From the NCBI RefSeq assembly GCF_019966535.1, contig NZ_JAIMID010000005.1, forward strand, positions 124,001-188,000: DNA of 64,000 nt, written 5' to 3'. Source of the DNA: Mesobacterium pallidum. Lineage in GTDB: Bacteria > Pseudomonadota > Alphaproteobacteria > Rhodobacterales > Rhodobacteraceae. This document shows positions 10,778 to 17,531 of the stretch, piece after piece (position 1 is the stretch's first letter; each line of letters starts with the position of its first letter). Below the pieces are notes generated by a model, which was not told where the DNA came from, did no database searches, and saw only the letters and a program-made list of their open reading frames with translations. The position numbers and the translations under genes are program-made.

Positions 10778-10809
10778 GACCGGGGGCAGGTCTGCACCTG
10801 CCCCCGGTC
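10778..10809. other. Very strong hairpin (14-bp perfect stem, tetraloop)
   Basis: GACCGGGGGCAGGT at 10778-10791, loop CTGC, and its exact complement at 10796-10809. It lies between the start of rnhB and the stop of the repeat-protein gene (10890), both on the minus strand. It probably ends or protects the upstream transcript; there is no T-run. Confidence 0.6.
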
Positions 10810-10889
10810 CGGCCGCCCCCTGCCCCAGGGACAGGCCTGATCACGCGCCGCGCCTGAAAAAGGGGATGCGCCGCGACGCGCTGCCTGTC

Positions 10890-11294
10890 TCAGTTGCCCG
10901 CGAATGGGCGCGGCATGTGGCGCTCGCGGTCGTGCCGGCGGTCCTGGTCGCGCCAGGTGTGACGCTCGACCTCGCGGGTGACGACCTTCTTCTTGGGCTC
11001 GACCTTCACCACCTTGGTCTTCGGATGCACGTAGACCACCTTTTTCTTCGGCTGGATATAGACCACCTTGGGCTTGGGCTGCACGTAGATGACCTTGGGC
11101 TTGGGCTTGACGTAGACCACCTCCGGCTCGGACTTGCGGTCGTTGCTGTCCGAGATGATCTTGCCCAGGATGAACAGCGTGGTCAGACCGGCAAGCGCGT
11201 TGCCGAGGTCGCTGTCGGCCCGGGCGGGGGCGGTTGACAGGCCGGTGATCGCGATCGAGGCGGCGACGATGCCGGCAATGAAGGTACGGGACAT
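10890..11294 (-). CDS. Secreted protein with five tandem YVxPKxK nonapeptides
   Basis: A 134-residue product with a signal peptide (cleavage after TAPARA, residue 26), a short hydrophobic stretch (LAGLTTLFILGKII, residues 34-47), five perfect-length nine-residue repeats at residues 59-103, and a basic His/Arg-rich tail. The units read VVYVKPKPK, VIYVQPKPK, VVYIQPKKK, VVYVHPKTK, VVKVEPKKK: alternating beta-type residues and Pro-Lys. Such a basic extended rod might bind peptidoglycan, lipopolysaccharide or nucleic acid. I do not recognise a named family. The unit is 27 bp in DNA (10986-11120), so copy number could vary between strains. Confidence 0.75.
   Translation of the reverse strand: MSRTFIAGIVAASIAITGLSTAPARADSDLGNALAGLTTLFILGKIISDSNDRKSEPEVVYVKPKPKVIYVQPKPKVVYIQPKKKVVYVHPKTKVVKVEPKKKVVTREVERHTWRDQDRRHDRERHMPRPFAGN
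10986..11120 (-). repeat. 27-bp coding tandem repeat, five units
   Basis: Encodes the five VVYVxPKxK units of the secreted repeat protein. Units differ at synonymous and non-synonymous positions, so the array is old rather than a recent slippage product. Confidence 0.75.
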
Positions 11295-11384
11295 GGGGTC
11301 ATTCCTTTTGCTTGGGTTGGCCCGCCCCTCACCGTGACGGGCAAGCGATGACTCGACCCTCGCCCCGGCCCCCGAAATCGGGCA

Positions 11385-11444
11385 ATAACAGCCCCCTGTT
11401 ATCGCATATCAACCGCTCCATACCCCTTTGGTTATTGAATAACC
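11385..11444. promoter_or_regulatory. Divergent control region with two inverted repeats
   Basis: Between the minus-strand repeat protein and the plus-strand secreted protein lie ATAACAG-CCCC-CTGTTAT (11385-11402) and the near-perfect operator-like palindrome GGTTATT-G-AATAACC (11430-11444). The 13-mer CCTGTTATCGCAT shared with the lolA upstream region covers 11395-11407. No regulator is identified. Confidence 0.4.
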
Positions 11445-11487
11445 GCGGCTCGGCACGCATTGTCGGCCCATCTCAACAGAGGCTGCC

Positions 11488-11772
11488 ATGACCCGCCCCA
11501 TCCTCCTTTCCATCGGCTTCGTGCTGGCGCTTTCGGGTGCCGCCCAGGCCGCCTGCTACGCCGATTACAAGGCCAAGCAGGACAAGCCCCTGCGCCTGCA
11601 CTACGGTGTCGCCGAGATCACCGGCCGCTGCACGGAAGACGCTGCCGAACGCGCACTGCGCCCGCGCCTCGACGCGGCCGGCTGGACCCTGCTCAACGTG
11701 GTGTCGGTGTTTGACGAGGACGGGCTGAAGGAAAGGAAGGCGAGTGCGGGAAACTTCTACCTCCGCTATTGA
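11488..11772 (+). CDS. Small secreted protein of unknown function
   Basis: A 94-residue product with a signal peptide (LLSIGFVLALSGAAQA, cleavage near residue 21) and a mature part of about 73 residues with two cysteines (residues 23 and 48) that could form a disulfide in the periplasm. I recognise no family. Its last 29 bp overlap the start of the membrane-anchored winged-helix protein, so the two are translationally coupled; the secreted protein may act as a partner or sensor accessory for that regulator, which is inference. Confidence 0.75.
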   Translation: MTRPILLSIGFVLALSGAAQAACYADYKAKQDKPLRLHYGVAEITGRCTEDAAERALRPRLDAAGWTLLNVVSVFDEDGLKERKASAGNFYLRY

Positions 11773-12448
11773 GGCCCGTCGCTCGGGCAGCCGCATCGTC
11801 GCGCTTGGCATCGCCGCCATCGTGATGGTGCTGGGGGTGGTCTCGGCCTTCCTCGTCTTCACCCTGCCCGACGCAAACGCCTTCAACACCCGGGTCGAAC
11901 GGATCTTCGTCGAGAACGACAACCTGACCTCCGAGGCCGAGATCAAGCTGCTCGAGATCCTCGCGCAGTCCGGCACGGCCTTTTCCGACACGCTGGCCAG
12001 CTACCGGGTGGTGATCTTCATCCTGCTGGTCTTTGCGACCGCGATGATGATCGCGGCGCTGGTGTTCCTGGTGGGGCTGGTGGTGCTGAACCGCCGCATG
12101 GCGCAGATCGAACGCTCGGGCATCCAGGTGAGCGAGCTGATGATCAGCCGCGAGGAACGCACGGTCTACATCAACACCATGGGTTTCAAGCTGACCGAGG
12201 CGGCGATGGAGACGCTGTCGATCCTGGCTGAGGCGCGCATGGACGACGACGTGCTCACCGGCGCCGAGATCGAGGGCATCATCTCGGGCCGCGACGCCAG
12301 CGACTGCGAGGAAGCCGCCGGCGCCACCCGCATCAAGCGCCTGCGCGACGCGCTCGGCAACCAGCTGGTCAGCGAGCTTTTGGTCAAGACCATTGCCCGC
12401 CGCGGCTATGTCCTGGCCATCGACAAGACCGTCATCAAGATGGTCTAG
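11744..12448 (+). CDS. Membrane-anchored protein with C-terminal OmpR-type winged helix
   Basis: A 234-residue product: transmembrane segment 1 at about residues 18-41, a loop of about 46 residues, segment 2 at about 88-114, then a cytoplasmic domain. That domain (125-226) follows the OmpR/PhoB winged-helix pattern: a short beta lead (REERTVYINTMGFKLTEAAMETL), VLTGAEI, then ATRIKRLRDALGN and TIARRGYVL. A membrane-tethered regulator such as ToxR or CadC has the DNA-binding domain at the N-terminus; here it is C-terminal after a two-segment hairpin. The start is GTG 11744, with AGGAAGG just upstream. No receiver domain is present, so a signal would have to come through the membrane part or the coupled secreted protein. 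Confidence 0.7.
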   Translation: MRETSTSAIEARRSGSRIVALGIAAIVMVLGVVSAFLVFTLPDANAFNTRVERIFVENDNLTSEAEIKLLEILAQSGTAFSDTLASYRVVIFILLVFATAMMIAALVFLVGLVVLNRRMAQIERSGIQVSELMISREERTVYINTMGFKLTEAAMETLSILAEARMDDDVLTGAEIEGIISGRDASDCEEAAGATRIKRLRDALGNQLVSELLVKTIARRGYVLAIDKTVIKMV

Positions 12449-12461
12449 GCGCCGGCCCGCC

Positions 12462-12513
12462 CTTCATTATTCTGGAATTACTCCGGGGCGCGCGAGGGGC
12501 AGGCCCCTCGCGC
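12462..12513 (-). repeat. Hairpin-tail repeat, copy b
   Basis: Reverse copy: tail CTTCATTATTC...ATTACTCC at 12462-12484, then an 11-bp perfect stem GCGCGAGGGGC/GCCCCTCGCGC (12490-12513). It begins 13 bp after the winged-helix gene stop. Confidence 0.75.
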
Positions 12514-12525
12514 TGCGTTCAGTGA

Positions 12526-12579
12526 TTTCGCGCCAAGGCGCGAAAGCCTCCGGCGGGAGTATTTCGGGAAAAGTGAAAG
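12526..12579 (+). repeat. Hairpin-tail repeat, copy c
   Basis: Forward copy: 9-bp stem TTTCGCGCC-AA-GGCGCGAAA (12526-12545), then tail GGGAGTATTTCGGGAA...GTGAAAG to 12579. It stands back to back with copy b and tail to tail with copy d. Confidence 0.75.
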
Positions 12580-12597
12580 GCAGGGGCGCCCCGATCC

Positions 12598-12645
12598 CTT
12601 TTCATCTTGCCGATAAACTCCGGGGGTATGGGGGCTGGCCCCCAT
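12598..12645 (-). repeat. Hairpin-tail repeat, copy d
   Basis: Reverse copy: tail CTTTTCATC...AAACTCC, then the 8-bp stem ATGGGGGC-TG-GCCCCCAT (12628-12645). Between tails c and d is the palindrome GGGGCGCCCC, so c and d form one larger inverted unit. It lies 84 bp before the ThDP enzyme start. Confidence 0.7.
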
Positions 12646-12729
12646 TCGCGCCTTCCGCCAAGCGCCCCCCTTGCGTCTGGGCGCCCCGCCCCCCACGATG
12701 CCGCCAAATTCCCCGCGAGAGGACGGCAC

Positions 12730-14280
12730 ATGAATACCCGCACGGGCGCCCACGACCTGATCGAGACCCTTCTGGCCTCGGGCATCGACACCTGTTTCGC
12801 CAACCCCGGCACGTCGGAAATGCACTTCGTCGCCGCATTGGACGACTATCCGCAGATGGACCGGGTGCTGTGTCTCTTCGAAGGGGTCGTGACCGGCGCC
12901 GCCGATGGCTACGGCCGGATGACCGGCAAGCCGGCGGTCACGCTGCTGCACCTCGGGCCCGGCCTCGGCAATGGCATTGCCAACCTGCACAACGCGCGCA
13001 AGGCCGGCACCGGCATCCTCAACGTGATCGGCGACCACGCGACCTTCCACAAGGGCCTCGACGCGCCGCTCAACTCGGATATCGAGGCGCTGGCCGCCGC
13101 CTGTTCCGACTGGGTCCACACCTCGCCCGACGCCCCCAGCCTTGCCCCCGACACCCGCGACGCCATCGCCGCGGCGCAGGCGCGCGGCATCGCTTCGCTG
13201 ATCCTGCCGGCCGACAGCGCCTGGTCGGGCAGCCACGGCGCGGGCGACGCGGTGCCCCCCGCGAGTTTCCCGCAGGTCGAGGCGGGCATGATCGCCGAGG
13301 CCGCCCGGTGGCTCGGCAATGGCAAGAAGACCGGCCTCGTCCTTGGCGGCGCGCTGTGCCACGGCGAGGGGCTGGACCTTGCCGGAAGGATCACCGCCCA
13401 TACCGGCGCCACGCTTTTTGCCCCCTACGCCACGGGCCGGCTGGACGGCGGCGCGGGGCGGCCGACGATCACCCGCATCCCCTTTCCCGTCGATCTGGCC
13501 GTGGCGATGCTGCAGGGCTACGACCAGCTGATCCTGCTGGGCGCGCGCGAGCCCGTCGCCTTCTTTGCCTACCCGGGCAAGCCCAGCCGCGTGGTCCCCG
13601 AGGACTGCGCCATCCTCGATCTCGCCGACCGGACGATGGACCTGTTGGCCGCCGCCCATGCGCTGGTCGCCGCCACCGGAGCGCTTGAGACCGCGCCCGA
13701 AACGCCCGACCTGCAGCTGCCCGATGCGCCCGACGGCCCGCTGACGGTCCCGAACCTGTGTGCCACGCTCACCCGCGCCCTGCGCCCCGGCCATGTCGTG
13801 ATCGACGAGGGCATCACCTCGACACGCGGCTTTTACGAGCTGGCCCGAACGGCCCCGCAGCACGATTTCCTGATCAACGTCGGCGGGTCCATCGGCGCGG
13901 GGCTGCCGCTGACGCTGGGCGCCGCGACCGCCTGCAAGGACCGGCCGATCCTGTCGCTGAACGGCGACGGCTCGGCCAGCTACACCCTGCAAGCCCTCTG
14001 GTCGATGCAGCGCGAGATGCTGGACGTGGACGTGGTGATCTGCGCCAACGCCTCTTACCAGATCCTCAAGGGCGAGATGGAGCGCGTCGGCGCGCTCGAT
14101 CCATCCAAGGGGCCCAACCCGCTGCTGGAGCTTGACCAGCCGGTGATGGACTGGTGCGCCATCGCCCGCGGCTTCGGCCTGCGCGCCACGCGCGTCACCA
14201 CCTGCGCCGAACTGGCCGCCGCGCTGGCCCCCGAGGATCGCCCCCGGGGCCCGCAGCTGATCGAGGCGGTGATGGCCTGA
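12730..14280 (+). CDS. Thiamine-diphosphate enzyme, acetolactate synthase large-subunit-like
   Basis: A 516-residue ThDP-dependent enzyme with the three-domain PYR/central/PP layout. NPGTSEMHF and the catalytic Glu context (FEGVVTGAADGYGRM) are in the PYR domain; GDGSASYTLQALWSM followed by CANASY near residues 420-450 is the GDG...N cofactor-binding motif. Sequence style is nearer to the acetolactate-synthase homolog/benzoylformate-decarboxylase branch than to anabolic IlvB, and no small regulatory subunit (IlvN) is adjacent, so a biosynthetic role in branched amino acids is doubtful. ATG 12730 was chosen because GAGAGGA lies upstream and the product begins at the PYR domain; the frame is open further upstream only through the repeat elements. 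Confidence 0.85.
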   Translation: MNTRTGAHDLIETLLASGIDTCFANPGTSEMHFVAALDDYPQMDRVLCLFEGVVTGAADGYGRMTGKPAVTLLHLGPGLGNGIANLHNARKAGTGILNVIGDHATFHKGLDAPLNSDIEALAAACSDWVHTSPDAPSLAPDTRDAIAAAQARGIASLILPADSAWSGSHGAGDAVPPASFPQVEAGMIAEAARWLGNGKKTGLVLGGALCHGEGLDLAGRITAHTGATLFAPYATGRLDGGAGRPTITRIPFPVDLAVAMLQGYDQLILLGAREPVAFFAYPGKPSRVVPEDCAILDLADRTMDLLAAAHALVAATGALETAPETPDLQLPDAPDGPLTVPNLCATLTRALRPGHVVIDEGITSTRGFYELARTAPQHDFLINVGGSIGAGLPLTLGAATACKDRPILSLNGDGSASYTLQALWSMQREMLDVDVVICANASYQILKGEMERVGALDPSKGPNPLLELDQPVMDWCAIARGFGLRATRVTTCAELAAALAPEDRPRGPQLIEAVMA

Positions 14281-14298
14281 CGCGGCCCCCCCGCCGGG

Positions 14299-15858
14299 TC
14301 AGAGCAGCACGATATCGCCCAGCAGCCCGGCGGTGGAGGTCACCCCGTCCAGCGTCACCGTCGCCCCGGTGTCGAGCGTCAGCACCAGGTCGCCGTCAAC
14401 CAGCGCGGCGCGCGCGTCAAGCTCTCCTTGCGTCAGCGGACCGCTCCAGAGCGCGCCGGTGAAGCTGAGCTCGTCCTCGCCCACCGCGAAGTCGGTGATC
14501 AGGACGTCGCCCACCAGGTCGTCAAAGCTGAGGTTGCCAAGCACGAAGCTGTCGCTTCCCGCGCCGCCGGTCAGCGTGTCGTTGCCGGCCAGCGACTCGA
14601 TCGTGTCCCAGCCGCCGCCGCCGAACACCTGGTCGTCGCCGAAGGTGGTCTGTGCAGCGTCCTGCCAGACGTCCGCACCCTTGCCCAGCACCGCGTAATC
14701 CGAGCCGCGCCCGCCGTTGATCAGGTCGTTGCCGTCATTGCCGTCCAGCGTGTCGGACTGGTCGCCGCCATCAATCGTGTCGAACCCCTTGCCGCCGCGG
14801 ATGTAATCGCCGCCGCTGCCGCCGTTGAACAGGTCGAACCCGTTGCCGCCAAGGATGATGTCATCGCCGTCCTCGCCCCAGACCGAGTCGTTGTTCCACG
14901 GGCCCGGCTGCGCGTTGTCCTCGAAGACGTCGTCGCCATCGCCCAGGCGCACCGAATCCTGGCCGTTGCCGCCGAACACCGTGTCGTCGCCATCGCCTCC
15001 GTGCAGCGAATCGTAGCCGTTCCCGCCATAGAGCAGGTCGTTGCCCCTGTAGCCCGAGATCAGGTCGCCGCCCGTCCCGCCGGCGATCGTGTCGGCCCCG
15101 TCGTGGCCCTCGAGCGTGTCGTCGCCCGCGTTGCCCTCCATGCTGTCGCCGCCGACCCCGCCCAGCACCAGGTCGTTGCGGTCGCCGCCGATCAGCGTGT
15201 CGACCCCGTCTCCGCCGTCGAGCACGTCACCGCCCAATCCGCCCGTGATCAGGTCGCCCCCGCCATAGCCGTAGATCGTGTCACGGCCGCCGAGCCCGTC
15301 CAGGACATCGGCGCCCGGGGAGCCAAGCAGCCGGTCGGCCCCGTCGGTGCCCGTGGCGGGCGTGGCCGCGCCGCTGTTGACGGCCCCGACGCCGTAGATG
15401 GCGCCTTCGATGTCACCGCGCCGCAGGAAGATCGAGCTGACCTCCGCGCCCTCCGCCACCCCGAGATCGCTGAGATCCACGGCGAGCAGGGCCGAGTTCG
15501 GATTGAACAGGAAGGGGTTGCGCGGGCTGTCGTCCAGGAAGATCTCGGAGTCCGCCAGGTTGGCGTTGAAGGACGACGTGTTGGCCGGGTCGAAATCGGC
15601 ACTGAGCGAGACGCCGATGGCAAAGACCTCGCCGGGGACGTAGACGAAGATGTCCGCCCCGGCCCCGTTCACCGCCACGTTGTCGGTAAAGACGACCTCG
15701 ACCGTGGGGGAATTGTTGAAGGTGCCGAGATCGGCAAAGCTCTGGTTGCTCGACCCGATGAGGCCGCTGAAATCCGAAGTGAAAGGCGTGCCGCTGTTCG
15801 GGAAGACCGCGTCGGCGAAAGCATCGTCGTCAAAGGTGATGGGACCAAGTGTTGGCAT
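14299..15858 (-). CDS. RTX (hemolysin-type calcium-binding repeat) secreted protein
   Basis: A 519-residue acidic product without a signal peptide. Residues 1-165 form a unique N-terminal domain; from about 168 to 450 it carries many GGxGxDxΦx nonapeptides (for example GGDGVDTLI, GGNGYDSLH, GNDGNDLIN) that bind calcium and fold as a parallel beta-roll outside the cell. The last 70 residues lack the motif and resemble a C-terminal type I secretion signal (LVLTLDTGATVTLDG...DIVLL). AGGAGA lies 7 bases before the ATG. No type I secretion ABC transporter or HlyD-type adaptor is in the window. The N-terminal domain gives no enzymatic motif that I recognise. Confidence 0.88.
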   Translation of the reverse strand: MPTLGPITFDDDAFADAVFPNSGTPFTSDFSGLIGSSNQSFADLGTFNNSPTVEVVFTDNVAVNGAGADIFVYVPGEVFAIGVSLSADFDPANTSSFNANLADSEIFLDDSPRNPFLFNPNSALLAVDLSDLGVAEGAEVSSIFLRRGDIEGAIYGVGAVNSGAATPATGTDGADRLLGSPGADVLDGLGGRDTIYGYGGGDLITGGLGGDVLDGGDGVDTLIGGDRNDLVLGGVGGDSMEGNAGDDTLEGHDGADTIAGGTGGDLISGYRGNDLLYGGNGYDSLHGGDGDDTVFGGNGQDSVRLGDGDDVFEDNAQPGPWNNDSVWGEDGDDIILGGNGFDLFNGGSGGDYIRGGKGFDTIDGGDQSDTLDGNDGNDLINGGRGSDYAVLGKGADVWQDAAQTTFGDDQVFGGGGWDTIESLAGNDTLTGGAGSDSFVLGNLSFDDLVGDVLITDFAVGEDELSFTGALWSGPLTQGELDARAALVDGDLVLTLDTGATVTLDGVTSTAGLLGDIVLL

Positions 15859-16181
15859 TCGAATTCTCCTGCTTACAAAATCAGACGAGCCCGGGTCTCT
15901 CCAGGGCCTTCCGATAGAAGCAAGGGTCAGCGAACATGCGCCGATGGGCCTGTCGTCTGGGGCGGAGGGTCGCGCTTTGCCGTGCGCAGATCAAGGATTT
16001 TCCCTCATGAGTGGAGTGCGGCGGGTTTGAATCGCGCGGGCTATTGCCGTGCCGGTCAAATCTCCGGCACGTCGTCCACTCCAACAGGTTCGCAAGACCT
16101 GGACCTGTGACGCAGCCTAGGGGCCTTGATGGGGCCGCGTCGCCCGGTCGGGGTCGTTCTGGGAACACGGGGTTCCGGAAC
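15859..16181. other. 323-bp intergenic region with nested inverted repeats
   Basis: Lies upstream of the RTX gene and downstream of pncB, both on the minus strand. It holds an outer stem GAGTGGA (16009-16015)/TCCACTC (16075-16081), an inner hairpin CGTGCCGG-8 nt-CCGGCACG (16048-16071), and an adjacent hairpin CAGGT-7 nt-ACCTG (16085-16101). This could be a structured leader or small RNA for the RTX gene. A 95-codon minus-strand frame across it looks spurious. Confidence 0.4.
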
Positions 16182-17474
16182 TCACACCAGGACTTCCCGC
16201 CGCACCTGCTCTCCCACCCCGAACACGCGCTTGTAGCGCGCGATCTCGTCCGCCGGGCCCATCGCCTTTTCCGGGTTGTCGGACAGCTTGACCGTGGGCC
16301 GGCCGTTGGCCGAGACCGCCTTGCAGACCAGCGAGAACGCGTCGAGCCCGCCGTCCGGAACCAGCCCGCGGAAGTCGTTGGTCAGGTTCGTGCCCCAGCC
16401 AAACGACACCTTCACCCGACCCGCGAACTGGCGGTGCAGGGCGACGATGTTCTCCACGTCCAGCCCGTCGGAAAAGATCACCAGCTTGGTCATCGGGTCC
16501 TCGCCACGGCTTTGCCACCAGCGGATCGCGGCCTCGGCCCCGGCGGCCGGGTCGCCTGAATCGATGCGGATGCCGGTCCACTGGGTCAGCCAGTCAGGCG
16601 CGCGGTCCAGGAAGCCCTCGGTCCCGTAGGTGTCGGGCAGGATGATGCGCAGGTTGCCCTCGTGCTCGGCGTGCCAGTCGGACAGCACGTCGTAGGGCGC
16701 GCGGGCGAGGGCCGCGTCATCCTCGGCCAGGGCGGCGTAGACCATGGGCAGCTCGTGGGCATTGGTGCCGACCGCCTCGAGGTCGCGGTTGCGGGCGATC
16801 AGGCAATTCGAGGTGCCGGTGAAGGCGCCGCCCAGCCCTTCCAGCATCGCCTGCACGCACCAATCCTGCCAGAGGAACGAATGCCGGCGACGGGTGCCGA
16901 AATCGGCGATGCGCAGGCCCTCGATCCCGCGCAGCCGCTCGACCTTTTCCCAAAGCTTGGTCATGGCGCGGGCGTAAAGCACCTGCAGCTCGAACCGGCC
17001 CATGTCCTTGAGGACGGCGCGGCCGCGCAGCTCCATCAGCACGGCCAGCGCCGGGATTTCCCACAGCATGACCTCGGGCCAGCTGCCTTCGAAGGTCAGC
17101 TCGTACTGGCCATCGCGCTTTTCCAGGTGGTAGGGCGGCAGTTGCAGGTTTTCGAACCATTCCATGAAGTCCGGCCGGAACATCTGCCGCTTGCCGTAGA
17201 ACATGTTCCCGCGCAGCCAGGTCGACTCGCCCCGGGTCAGGCGCAGCGACCGCACGTGGTCAAGTTGTTCGCGCAGCTCTCCCTCGTCGATCATCTCGGC
17301 CAGGCGGATGGTCTTGCTGCGGTTGATCAGCGAAAAGCTGACCGTCACGTCGGGCTTGTTGTGGAACACCGACTGGCACATCAGCAGCTTGTAGAAATCC
17401 GTGTCGATGAGCGAGCGGACGATCGGGTCGATCTTCCACTTGTGGTTCCAGACACGTGTCGCGATGTCGACCAT
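16182..17474 (-). CDS. pncB: Nicotinate phosphoribosyltransferase
   Basis: Converts nicotinate and PRPP to nicotinate mononucleotide in the Preiss-Handler NAD salvage route. The 430-residue product shows [13 protein letters not shown] at the N-terminus, FGTRRRHSF (substrate site), GTSNCLIA and the RIDSGDP phosphate-binding region. AAGGAGG lies 6 bases before the ATG. Together with pncA, which makes the nicotinate substrate, and the kinase gene between them, it may form a three-gene minus-strand unit with gaps of 57 and 71 bp. Confidence 0.93.
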   Translation of the reverse strand: MVDIATRVWNHKWKIDPIVRSLIDTDFYKLLMCQSVFHNKPDVTVSFSLINRSKTIRLAEMIDEGELREQLDHVRSLRLTRGESTWLRGNMFYGKRQMFRPDFMEWFENLQLPPYHLEKRDGQYELTFEGSWPEVMLWEIPALAVLMELRGRAVLKDMGRFELQVLYARAMTKLWEKVERLRGIEGLRIADFGTRRRHSFLWQDWCVQAMLEGLGGAFTGTSNCLIARNRDLEAVGTNAHELPMVYAALAEDDAALARAPYDVLSDWHAEHEGNLRIILPDTYGTEGFLDRAPDWLTQWTGIRIDSGDPAAGAEAAIRWWQSRGEDPMTKLVIFSDGLDVENIVALHRQFAGRVKVSFGWGTNLTNDFRGLVPDGGLDAFSLVCKAVSANGRPTVKLSDNPEKAMGPADEIARYKRVFGVGEQVRREVLV

Positions 17475-17531
17475 GGGATGTCCTCCTTGCGCGGAGCTGT
17501 TTAGAGCAAAGTTGACAGCACAAGGAAAGGG

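Noticed and set aside
12607..12729. 41-codon N-terminal extension of the ThDP enzyme
   Set aside because: Would be encoded by repeat copy d and matches no family N-terminus.
16009..16081. tRNA-like (selenocysteine-type) fold
   Set aside because: Outer and inner stems exist, but no T-arm with paired flanks and no consistent anticodon arm on either strand.
15881..16168. 95-codon minus-strand frame upstream of the RTX gene
   Set aside because: Runs through the nested stems, has atypical composition and no ribosome site or motif.
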